Of a DNA stretch of 64,000 nt, positions 25,255-35,450 are shown piece by piece. The notes under the pieces are model-generated. The model saw nothing but the letters and a program-made list of their open reading frames with translations, was not told where the DNA came from and did not search any database. The translations under genes were made by a program, and so were the position numbers. Source of the stretch: Pyrocephalus nanus (taxonomy: Eukaryota > Chordata > Aves > Passeriformes > Tyrannidae); contig CM076259.1 of NCBI GenBank assembly GCA_038380795.1, positions 73,156,200 to 73,220,199 on the forward strand, written 5' to 3'. Positions within the stretch are counted from its first letter, which is position 1; each line of letters starts with the position of its first letter.

Positions 25255-25625
25255 AACAGCTTTTTCTTTGACTTTAGCAGTTTCTTTCCTTCTGGTGGCT
25301 ATAGACCTTTCTTTCTTTTATTCTATTCTATTTGAAAGTAATAAATCTCACAATACTAGTTACTGATGTCACCTTTTTGTCTGTGTTTAGAGTTCTGTCA
25401 TAGGTTGATAATGGTAACTGTTACTTACACTAACTACAGCTTTTGTGTCTATGGTGGGTTGACCCTAGCTGGCTACCAGGTGCCCACTAAAGCCACTCTA
25501 TCACTGCCCTTTTTGGCTAGACAGGGGAGAGAAAATGGCTCTTGGCTCAATATAAGGACAGGTAAGGGTCACTCATCAATTGCCATCACAGGGAAAACAG
25601 ACTCAACTCAGGGAAATTACATTAA

Positions 25626-25631
25626 TTTATT
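25626..25631 (-). promoter_or_regulatory. LTR polyadenylation signal AATAAA
   Basis: AATAAA on the minus strand inside the solo LTR, about 170 bp from its 3' end, where the R/U5 part of an LTR of this type is expected. It is intact in this copy. Activity is not shown by sequence. Confidence 0.6.
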
Positions 25632-25854
25632 ACCAATCAAATCAGAGTTGGATAATGAGAAATAAAATGAAATCTGAAAACGCCTTCTGCCTACCCTTCC
25701 CTTCTTCCCAGGCTCAACTTCCCTTCCAACTTCTCTACTTCCTTCTCCCAAGCAGTGCAGAGGGACAGGGCATGAAGGCCATGGTCAGTTTATTACATAT
25801 TGCTCTTGCTGCTCCTTCCTAATCACATTCCTCTCCTATTCCAGTGTGGGGTTG

Positions 25855-26215
25855 CTCCTGTGGGAGACGGTCCTTCATGAACTTCTCCATCGTGAATCCT
25901 TCCCAGAGGCTACAGTCATCCACGAACAGCTCGAGCATGAGTCTCTTCCATGGAGTGCAGTTCTTCAGAAACAGGCTGCTCCAGTGGAGTTCCTTTCCAT
26001 GGGGTCATAAATCCTGCCAGCAAATCTGTCTCAGCAGGGACTCGTCTTTCCATGGTTCCACAGGTCCTGCGAGGAGCCTGATCCAGCATGGGCTTTCCAG
26101 AGGCACAGTCTCCTTCAGGACACATCCACCTGCTAATGTGTGGGGCCTTCCATGGGCTGCGGATGCATACACAGTGTGGACCTCTGTGGGCTGCAGGGGA
26201 ACAGCCTGCCTCACT
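25855..26215. repeat. Degenerate tandem repeats inside the LTR (U3)
   Basis: Repeating units of about 40-50 bp built around 'ctcca-cgtgggtcc-ttcca-gggctgcag' follow one another, each mutated differently (for example CTCCATCGTGAATCC, CTCGAGCATGAGTC, CTCCAGTGGAGTTCC, GATCCAGCATGGGC). They lie in the U3 part of the LTR and are a feature of this LTR type rather than of this locus. Confidence 0.75.
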
Positions 26216-26484
26216 CTGCTACGGCATCTGGAGCACCTCATCCCCCTCCTCCCTCTCCACAGATCTTGGTGTCTACATGGTTGCTTCTCTCCCACCTTCT
26301 TACTTCTCTCTCCATCTGTTGTTAAGCACCAAATTCTTTCCCATTCTTAAGTATGTTAGTAGCTACTCTGTCTTGGACCCAGCTGGCATTGGCTCTATTG
26401 GACAGAGGGGAAGCTTCTGGTGTCTTTTCACAGAAGCCAACCCTGTAGTCTCTGCTGCTACTGAAATGTTGCCATGTAAACCCA

Positions 26485-29400
26485 AAATGGTGGCCTACTA
26501 CATGAAAGACACTACTCAGAGAAGAAACTAGATTGCTATCATCTGCACACATCTAAACTCTGTATGAATACAAATGCACATAACTGGAATTGGAAATGAA
26601 GATTGCTCAAAAACCTAGGATGGCAAAATTCTAAATAGGATCCAATTTAAGTGGATATCGATCTGCATATAGTTAAAAAAAATTATCCTTTATCTTTCAA
26701 CATAATTTATTATAACACTGAGCATTTACTAGTTAAAAAAGTGTATTTTTTAGGCTTTGTCAGCTTTCAATAGTAACGGAGTATCAGCAACAGCAAAACA
26801 GCTGTTCTGTCCATTAAGCCATTACTGTTGCTATTTTCTTCTTGCTAATGCAGTTAATATTTTCTTAGTCATAATTTACAAAACAGAGTTCTAGAAGCCT
26901 CAGGGTTCAGCTAACATATAGTATAATCCTTTCATTTAACATGGAGATTGCCCAGCTGAGAGGTAATGCAGTAAACATTTATAAAAATATTCCTGCTCAA
27001 ATTTCTGTGAAATATGAATGAGTTTGGATCCCAGCCAGCTATGTAGAATTGTAGACCAAATTCCCTAGAGTTTTAAGATTTCAGGAACAACTGCTCCAGT
27101 TTTCATTATGCACTCAGGAAATAATTACTAGATTTGAATCTTTGTTTTGATTCCCTTGCATTTTAAGTTAGTTCTTGAGATACTGGTAGTCCAGTATATA
27201 GGAGGTAAAATGATGACAAAGGGAACAGATTAGAAAACAGAAAAGGCAGGCAAATTTATGAAGAAGAGTTAGGTAATTTCTCATTGAAATAGTTCAATAA
27301 ATATGATAAAATTATGCATATAAGAAAATGTGGCTTTATTTTCAGAGAATACAAGTTTCTCTGGGTTTCAGTTATGAAAGCAGCTTTCTTGAGTGATTCA
27401 GCATTCTGAAAGCCAAACCATATTTAGTTACTGAAATGTAGATTTACATACAGGCTTTTGAGCACAGCATACAAAAACACATCTTGTAAGAACTTAGTAG
27501 TCTCTATTTCTAGTCTTTGCAATTAACATTCTTTTTAATGCATGCTGTATTTCTTACATTTTTATTTCACAGATTGTACATAACTGGGGCTAGGACTGAA
27601 TTAATTTCAACTATCATTATGAAACTGACTGAAATGCCTAAATGAGATCATAGATACTTCTCAAACTGGGAAAAGGAAAAGCTTCCTTTTTTCACATTAA
27701 TAACAGAGGACTTTAATAGAGAAAATGTAAGATGTAGAACAAAATGGTAGATAATGCAACTGGTTTTATTTTTCCCTTTCTTCTTTCTAATCATACTTAA
27801 ACCAAATTATATATTTAGCATGCACTGCTGTCAATAGCTGAGAAATCTGTGGGTGCTATTCTAAACTGGCAAGCTTATATTATTTATGTATGAGTATCTC
27901 TCTTCTGACAATATGTAAGGCATGATTAAGACATAGGATAATTTAATAAATAAAAAACCCACAGAAGTAAAAAATTGAAACAGTCTTTACATAAACTGCA
28001 GAATTTTATTTTCAAATGTGACTTGATATCACATGGAACTGTGACTACTGACTTCCTCACAAAGTAGATTCAAAAGCTTTATTCTCATTAGTGATTCAAG
28101 CAGCACAAGAAGCCCTGGTTGTAAGTTGAAAATGAGAAAAAATCTTGTAAGCAATATAGAAATTCAGTAGAAAACAAAAGATGCCTTTCTTCAGAAAGCT
28201 CTGTGATATGTCATTGAACTTATTCTTCTTGTCCATCTTACAATCCAAAAGCTGAGAAATATGAACATTCTTCTTCTGCTCCATTCTTGCCTGAACACAG
28301 AGGACCTTTTATCTTCCAGAGCTAGACCTTTTACAGTCTTAAACAAGAGACTAAATGTCCTTGAAATCTCTGACATCACATGAGAACAGCAGACACATGT
28401 TTTGTCTCTCAGAAGCATGTGGATAATAAAACTGGTTTTGAAGAAGGATTGACAAGCACAAAAAAAATTAAAAAATAAGTGTCCTGAGTTGAACAAATCA
28501 ATATATATTTTAAAGTATAAAAGTGTCTTTACATCTATATATAGAGAAAAAAAGTAACAGAGGAATAGAAATAAACAAGTTGTCTACAAGCAGTATTTGG
28601 TAATTACTGGATAAATTTATTGCTTATTTTTTACATGAGAAGCCTTCCATGAAGTGAAATTCTACTAATATATTTTGTATGTATTGAAATTCTTAAGGAA
28701 TTTTACTTGTATTGGGGGATGATTATATAAAAATCTTTCCAATGGATGTCCGCACTACAATAAAAATCACTATTCCTTGCTACATAGTTTGATTCAATTT
28801 TTTTTTCTCTAAATATGAATATATTATGGGACTTTACAGTATCATATAAGAAAGTAAGACTCCTTTCTGGGAAAAGTCTCTTGAGATCCAGGGTAGCAGC
28901 AGATATTTGTAGAAAAGCAGCACACTGGTTATCTATGAATACAGGTTCAGATAACTCCGCTTTCCAGTTCACTTATGGGTTCTAACCCCTTAATTACAAA
29001 AGTCTCAGAAATGTTCATTAATTCCAAAGATGATAATGAGAAAAAATTAGTTTCCTCTGAAAAGACACAAAAGCAAAACCAGACACGGCTGTAACATAGT
29101 TAAAACCAATCTCCCTAAAAGCCTTTGGCATCCTTCTTAGACATAATATCTTCCAAAATTCTGTGGGCTTTGCAAAATCAAATGTCCCACTACTTTCTCA
29201 TGTCAAACTCAAGGGCATGCCGTGCTACAAACCAGCATCACTTTACCAAACCACAACTTTCGTGGGTTATAACACTTTCCACACATTATTTAAAACATTT
29301 AAAACAATTAGAAAGCACTATTATAGTATAGGAGCATTATGTTATTGTAGAGGCTGGCCACTAGCCCTGGGAAGAGTAGTTGCCAATGCATATATATATT

Positions 29401-31938
29401 TAGTGCTGCATAAGTCGAGGACACATTTGGCACAATCTATTAGTACAAATGTGAGACAGGGAGACAGACTTGTTGCACAGGTAATTCACAATTATCTTGT
29501 GCCTTGATACGTAAAGACATGATAGATCATGTTTTAGTCAAGTAGACTTGAAGACTCATGTTTTACCCCATGACAACAGCCTTATCTGCAATGACCACAC
29601 TTTTACTGTGTAACCTAAAACTTTCTGTGATTACCTGATAGATTCTTAACCAAGTACCAGTGCACAGTAGAAAGGTTGTTGAAAAGTTGCCAGTGATGAC
29701 ACTGGTGCTCATCACTGTGATTTGACATCAAAGGGGAGATACTCTGAATTAGGTGGATACTCAGCATTCCAGATAGTTATAATTCCACTGTGTTAATTCG
29801 TTCCTCCACCAACACTGAGAGTAGAATTTTGTGCAACAATGTCAAGGTTCCACAGCAGAGGGTTAATTACCAGATTACAAAATTATCTTGCCAGTTATGA
29901 AGAGCTGAACAGGTATAAAGCTACTCTGTTATTATGCAAAATTATTCCATGGAGTAAGACATCAGACAAACACTAATTCACATTATCTTGCATCCTCTTG
30001 ATGCTCTTGGGCTTCTCTTGGCAAACCTGAGTCTTGCTGGCCCAGTTTTCAGTTCTTTCTGATGCTGCTGCTCCCCTTCATGAGCATACGTATACTTTCC
30101 CCAACAGCAGACCCATTTAAACTTCCATTTAGGGAGTGTGTTTTCATGTCTGGACAGTTGCTAGACTCAGATCTTTCTCTGACAGGACTCCAGCATTGTC
30201 TGTACGGTTACTTCAGCCTTGTCAAGAATGTAACACAGAGAGTGGATGCTTAGTTCATATAGGAAGTGTGTTGTGAGGCAGAGGCCTTGAGATTGTTGGT
30301 ATATGGGGCAAGGTTGTGATCATCTCTAGGTCTTTTGAGATACTTAACTGTTCATGCATTTACTTTCTCTGACCGTTCAAATGACCACAGTTTAATCAGA
30401 TTTTTTTTTGTAGAAACAGTTAACCTCAAAATATGAAGGTGCAATCCCTTTTGTGTCATTGGCCTGGACTCAACTCCAAGACTGATCCATTGCTCCGTTA
30501 TTTAACAGCATAGAAGCATTCAGCATGAAAATCATACTCTGTCTCCCATCAGTAAATACTTTGATCTCAAATGGATCCTAGAAGAGATGTGAGAATTAAG
30601 AAAGGATGAGCAGCCTCTATGCAGGGAACTGTCTTCTAAAATAGAGAAATTATGTCATCTCTTGCTTTATACAGGCTGGAAAACTATTCAAGGTCTGGAC
30701 TATTGATCCTTGACAAACATACAGAAATGCAATTGAAATCAGTGGACATTCTTGGGCAGCTTAAGTATCCTGTTCAAACTATGAGGTATTGAATTACAAC
30801 CTAAATTGGAGTGCAGATGTAATCCTTTGAATACAACAGGAATTCTTTTTAGGAACGGAATATTCCTCTGTGTGTGTTACTCCTGTGTGTGCTGAGAGCA
30901 CATCATCCGCTCTCAAACAGAAGGTAGAATCCAGATCATTATGGGAGAAAATAATCAAATATGAAAAAACTATGGCCACAGTCTTTTTTTCATGTTAATC
31001 CCTGGTTATATTAATTTCTCCTCTTGCTGCAGCTGGTTCTGACACATTTCCTTTTATGTGCCTCTGTAAATCTCTGCTTCTTCCATCCAATTCTCTCAGA
31101 CTTATTAGACTCAACCCAAATGACAATGATGTTGACAAAGCAAAATCTGGCTTAAAGCAGATCGGATACGACTCAGAGGGATTTTGTTCAGTTTCTGCTC
31201 CAAAACTAAAGCTTGTTCTCTATAACCTGTATCAGCAAATCTTGGTTTCTATTATGTTCTTTCTCTCTAAATTGCATCTTCTTCACATTTTCTCAACCAG
31301 ATGACTTATCATATGTCAGACAGTCTTTCCTTCACACCTAAGAGTGTTTAAAATTGAGCTGCTTCTCAGTGCAGTGAAACAGCTGTCTCTAGATATTTCT
31401 CTGTTTTTCACTGACCCGTTACAAGTTACAATCCTGCAACTGACTGTTTTCACAGCACAGGGTACAGTGACAGCTATGGGACACATTGTTCAAGAGATGT
31501 GAGATCAGGAGAAAAGGTGGTTTAAATGATTTGTAATGGTAAGGATCCTCAGCTGAAGACTGTCTGTAGGAGCTGTTCTGAGGGGGCCTAAGCTATTTCT
31601 TCTTTCCTCCATCAAGAGCCCTGCTCTATCCCAGGAAGTTTACAAGAATGAGTTACATTACCAACTTCTTTCTCAGTGCTTCAGCCAGTGATCATTGGTG
31701 AGAAAGAACAGCAAAAAAACAATCTCACCCAAGAAGAAGGAGCTAATGATTGCATTCTTTGAATTACAGTTAAAAGGGACCATTTTCTTTCTAGCAAATA
31801 ATTGTGTATGTCCAAAAAAATGAAGTCTTTGTCATAACAAGTGATAGGGTTGGAAGAGAAAATTAAACAAGGCATAAATAATCATGGATAGGGCAAGTCA
31901 AGAAAGGGCATCTGGGATCATGAGAGGTTAAACACAGC
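26485..31938. other. About 5.5 kb of unique sequence
   Basis: Nothing recognised. The frame at 29163-29507 (114 codons, plus) has no family resemblance and overlaps other frames. 29.3-30.3 kb is slightly less AT-rich and could hide an old repeat that I cannot identify by eye. Confidence 0.5.
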
Positions 31939-32560
31939 TGTTGTGGAGCTTTGACAAATCAAAATTACAAAGACACAAATCAGTTACCAATGCATAAATC
32001 AAAGTTACCCCACTACAAAGTTATACATTATATTGGTCGCTTACCAAAGACGTGCTGCCAGTAAAAGATTTCTCTGCCCTAAGGATTGACCTTGAGAGGT
32101 GTCCCAGCACAAGGGGAGATCAATGTCATGAATGTAGCCTGCAAGAGACCTCAGAGAAGGCTCACTGAGGGGGTCATATTTATAGAATAAAGTGGTTGGC
32201 TTGTAGTCACATGGAAAAGGTTTGTGCGAGACTCCGCATACCCACAACTTTCTTTGTTGTGAAACTGAAAAATGAGTCTTAGAAGATCCATCCGCAATGA
32301 GTTAATTGCATCATCAGTGTTCCAAACTCATGTGCATTGATGCTGTGTCACTCTGCTTCTTTGTGGGTTTTCAGAGAACACGTTTGAACTAGTGGAGTTC
32401 ACAGCCTGGCTATGGCTCAGGAGCCTATTTTGGAGCCTAAACCAAATTATGGCTAGTTTGGTAAAGGGTTCAAGTGTATCTGTCACATAGGTTATAGCTT
32501 TTGCTGAAAGCTTATGCAGTGAGATGGAGCAGAAAGCAGAGTCAAGCATCAGGAGGCCTA
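31939..32560 (-). mobile_element. Probable second, older ERV LTR (minus strand)
   Basis: A GC-richer block stands out from AT-rich flanks. On the minus strand it has the layout of an LTR: a U3-like stretch, a good TATA box (TATAAATA at 32177-32184), then a sequence of about 150 bp with many decayed CpGs ('gcacgtctttggtaagcgacc') where R-U5 would lie. TG/CA termini can be drawn at about 31939 and 32551, but no convincing target duplication was found and no clear AATAAA follows the TATA box. No paired LTR was recognised nearby. It could instead be another GC-richer repeat or a decayed promoter. Confidence 0.42.
32177..32184 (-). promoter_or_regulatory. TATA-like box inside the putative LTR
   Basis: TATAAATA on the minus strand, followed by a GC-rich stretch with CCCCCTCAGTGAGCC about 20 bp downstream. 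The placement fits an LTR promoter, but TATA-like strings are common in this AT-rich window. Confidence 0.35.
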
Positions 32561-32799
32561 TATTTATGAGCTAATATTTCAAAAGTAGTGAATAAATACT
32601 TTCCTATTTAAAGAGCCTGAGGTGATCAGAAATTTTGTATAATTATCTTACCATTGATTTTTTTTATACATTGGATCTCTCCCAGTTCAGGGGCTTTTGC
32701 TCTCAAACTCTTATTATTGGCGAAGGGATAAAACTGAAGTTATGGATCCAGAAATTTACTTTTGCCTAATTAAATTTTTAAATTAGTACAGAAAATTCT

Positions 32800-33600
32800 C
32801 ATTGATAATACCCTTGAAAGAGTTACACAACAAAGGTGGCGAACACCAACACCTCTTCCCTGGTGGGAAGCCTATCTGTCTGTGTTCCTGGGCTCTGCCA
32901 CCTCAGGACAGGGTGCTGACTGCCACAGTGAGGGTCAACTCTTTGCAGTCTTTGCCAGTGGGGTGCTTACTATGGGTGCAGTCCTCTTGGACCCAGGACC
33001 CATCTTGGGACCCTGCGCACCTGTTTGTCTCTTGCCCTGGAGGTTCCTTCTGGGGGGCCCATGAGGAGCCAAAAGGTAACCCCTCACCCCCAGACAAAAA
33101 AGATGTTTCCCCTACCCTGGGTTTGTCAGGTCCTCACTCCCAGCTGTTCAGCAGCCATTGGAAGCTCCCCATAAGCAGCAAGGTGGAGGAATGAGCTCCA
33201 AATACCTCCAACAAGCTTGGACTTGACTTGATTCCAAACAAGCAATATCCATCCCACAGAGGTGAGAATCTCTCCCTGAGACAGACATGCACTGCCCCAC
33301 TTTCCATTTTTTTGGACTAGAAAGGGCAGAAATCTGGCTTGCTGGGTACTGACCAAGTGAATAAGCTGCAGTGGGCAGTGGTTGCAGGTGACCATGGCTC
33401 TGTGGGAGCTTCCCACTCTCAGTCTTCTGCTTTCTCTATCTATCTGCAGGATCCTGAAGACAAACATGATTCTCACAAGGGAATCTGGTAAATCTCAATC
33501 TTATAAGAATAAGCCCTCATTCTTAGTCCTGACTAGGCAAATACATCTTCACCATCTGCTTCTAGCTGCATAGCTACCAACCAAAGAGGCCCTGATAATA
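32800..33600. other. GC-richer segment of unknown nature
   Basis: Distinctly less AT-rich than its flanks, with G- and C-runs (for example TTCTGGGGGGCCCATGAGGA). Open frames occur on both strands here (130 codons on plus at 32802-33194, 116 on minus at 33126-33476), as expected of any GC-richer stretch, and neither product is recognisable. It could be ERV internal or leader sequence linked to the LTR-like block just to its left, or another old repeat. I cannot decide by eye. Confidence 0.3.
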
Positions 33601-34071
33601 ACCAGGGTTGTTAGTGACTCAGGGGGATGACACAGTCAGCTCACTGACTCACTAGTGAGGTTTAGCGCCAGTTGTGTACTGCCCTGTTTGCAGGCAAAAG
33701 TTGTAGAAAATGCCAGCATCTTGCCAGTTCCCTAGTTTTGATGGTCATAAGGACAGCAGAATATTTATAACAGCCTCCAACTTGGCATAAAAATACTCTT
33801 TCTATTGCTGGAATACTGTTTTAGAAAAGCAGAAGGAAAAAAACTAGCAATAAAGCCCTTTTCAGAGGAGAAGGTGGGGAAAGAACATGTTTTCCCTAAG
33901 ACCTGTAGAACAAGTACATTATGAAATTTCATGGCTTTATATGTACCTTCAGGTAGTCCAGAGGCTAAACTTCCCAGAACATACATATAACCTCAGTAAA
34001 GTATCCAAAAGTAATTGGCAGTGGAGTAGAAGACACTGAAGTTGTTAACACAGAAAATTCTGCTCAAATTA

Positions 34072-34099
34072 TTCTTTAATATTTGTTCTTTAATATTTG
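34072..34099. repeat. Perfect 14-bp tandem duplication
   Basis: TTCTTTAATATTTG occurs twice in direct succession with no mismatch. Confidence 0.95.
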
Positions 34100-34499
34100 G
34101 AGGTCTTCTATTTCATGTGTCCCTTATCAAATATAGAGTTGTTAGACGTGTATGTCCATAAACGTAGTCCACTGTTATATGCTGTAGGTCTCTGTCAGAG
34201 GAAACCCTCTCTGGTTTTAGGCAAAGTCTATGACAGTGACAGTGATTGTACTGTACTTAAGGAATTATATACATATGAGAAAGGGAATGAGAACTTTTTC
34301 ATCATGACATGAAATAGCAAACTATATAATAGGACATAGTGTACTTGATTGCACATAGCTCCTTGAGCTTATCCTTGGTAATAGAATAGGGAGAACTCTT
34401 ATTCAAGATAAGAAGTAGCCTGTACCCCAGTTCTAACAGATTCAGGGACTACCATTTCATTTTGGCTACAATTTTATGTTAGGAAGGATAGCCAAAGGT

Positions 34500-35450
34500 T
34501 AGCACAGCTGGAAGCCCCTCCCACTGTGTGCTCCGGGTCCAACACTTTGCATCAAACATCATTTTATAGCAGGGAGATTCCTTTTTTCAATGTCACGTGC
34601 TATGTGTTTTCATAGTGCTCAGTTATTGCTGAGCCATCCCTACCCAGAAGCATAACAGAGAAAGCACTGTCCTCTCACTGCATACAGGGAGGCTGGCACT
34701 GCTGAGAGCAACAGGCTTCACGTTTTTTCATTCTGCTTTGTGACAGGCTGATGGTAATTTTTGACACTGACAAATACCGTGTACTTTTAGACCATCCTCT
34801 AACTGGCTGCCTAATTCCTTTGGCACCCTCCAGGAAGCCCAAAAAGGGCCCCTGATACAACCACTGTTACATGTTAAGAAGAGGCAGGTCCCGTGAGCCA
34901 ATGGACTCTTGAACTGCAAACTGGACTTTGAGGTGTCACAAAGAGAGGGTGGGTGGAGTGGGAGATTTCCCTTTGCCCAGGGCTTTAGGTATCTTACCAT
35001 TACCTGTCAGACCATTATGGGGTGCAGTCTGGTGCTGTATGGCTGTATGTTTTATCCTTAGGTCAGTGACCTCACATAAATTCAAAAAGCTCCAGCTGAC
35101 TGACTGGGGAGGGACAAAAATGTGCTGTCACTTCTTTTCATCTGTGCCTGTAGTAGCTGAGGAATAGAAAATGGGCATAGAAGTGACACCAGTGTTCAAG
35201 GGAGAAAAAGAGGAAGTCTGGAAATGACTGTTAGACAACTCCCCACATCCCCTGCGAAAAATTGTCTCTGTATTAAACTGATGTCCCAGTGTTTCATTTT
35301 GTTCGTGTGTGTAGTAGCAGCAGCGTATTGGCAAACATGTAACAATAACTTTTTTTGAAAGGAATTCATTGTCCACCCGGGCAAGTGGGAAACTTTGGGT
35401 ATAAATCCCCTTTCTGAAACTGCTATAAGGTGAATTGCCAATCTGAACAG
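34500..35450. other. Second GC-richer segment, unidentified
   Basis: About 1 kb of more balanced base composition with scattered CpG. Several overlapping open frames of 80-110 codons occur, none recognisable. An AATAAA-like ATTAAA and two TATAAA-like strings occur, but their arrangement does not make a clear LTR. Candidates are an old ERV fragment or a conserved non-coding element. Confidence 0.3.

Larger units (their letters stand above)
19513..25454. other. About 6 kb of unique AT-rich sequence
   Basis: No gene, CR1 or LTR recognised. It holds a CA microsatellite and a T24 run, listed separately. The patch 22130-22560 is somewhat less AT-rich and unidentified. Confidence 0.55.
25455..26484 (-). 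mobile_element. Solo LTR of an avian endogenous retrovirus
   Basis: The 1030-bp segment is bounded by TGGGTTG at the left and AAACCCA at the right, that is, the inverted TG...CA termini of an LTR. Read on the minus strand it begins TGGGTTTACATGGCAAC and ends GGTCAACCCA. I recognise the general type from avian genomes: an LTR rich in short 'ctgctccagcgtgggt-cc' tandem units with a conserved AATAAA followed by a U5 containing 'caattg-tgagtgac'. The flanks CTATGG (25449-25454) and AAATGG (26485-26490) are a 4-of-6 match and may be a decayed 6-bp target duplication. No internal retroviral genes adjoin it, so it is a solo LTR left by recombination. CpG sites are largely decayed to TG/CA. The ERV class is not established; a 6-bp duplication would favour an ERVK-like class. 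Confidence 0.88.

Noticed and set aside
25231..25262. T24 followed by AACAG as a splice acceptor
   Set aside because: No open frame with a donor follows in a way that makes an exon. Homopolymer runs of this kind occur several times in the window.
25844..26531. Overlapping 168- and 147-codon plus-strand frames and 96-codon minus frame
   Set aside because: They fall mostly within the solo LTR, which is non-coding. The frames arise from its GC-rich tandem units.
29163..29507. 114-codon plus-strand open frame
   Set aside because: No recognisable domain, overlaps another frame, and has no splice or polyadenylation context. Its length is unremarkable for 64 kb of DNA.
31939..35450. A complete provirus with paired LTRs
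   Set aside because: I found no second copy of the LTR-like block and no recognisable gag, pol or env peptide between candidate ends.
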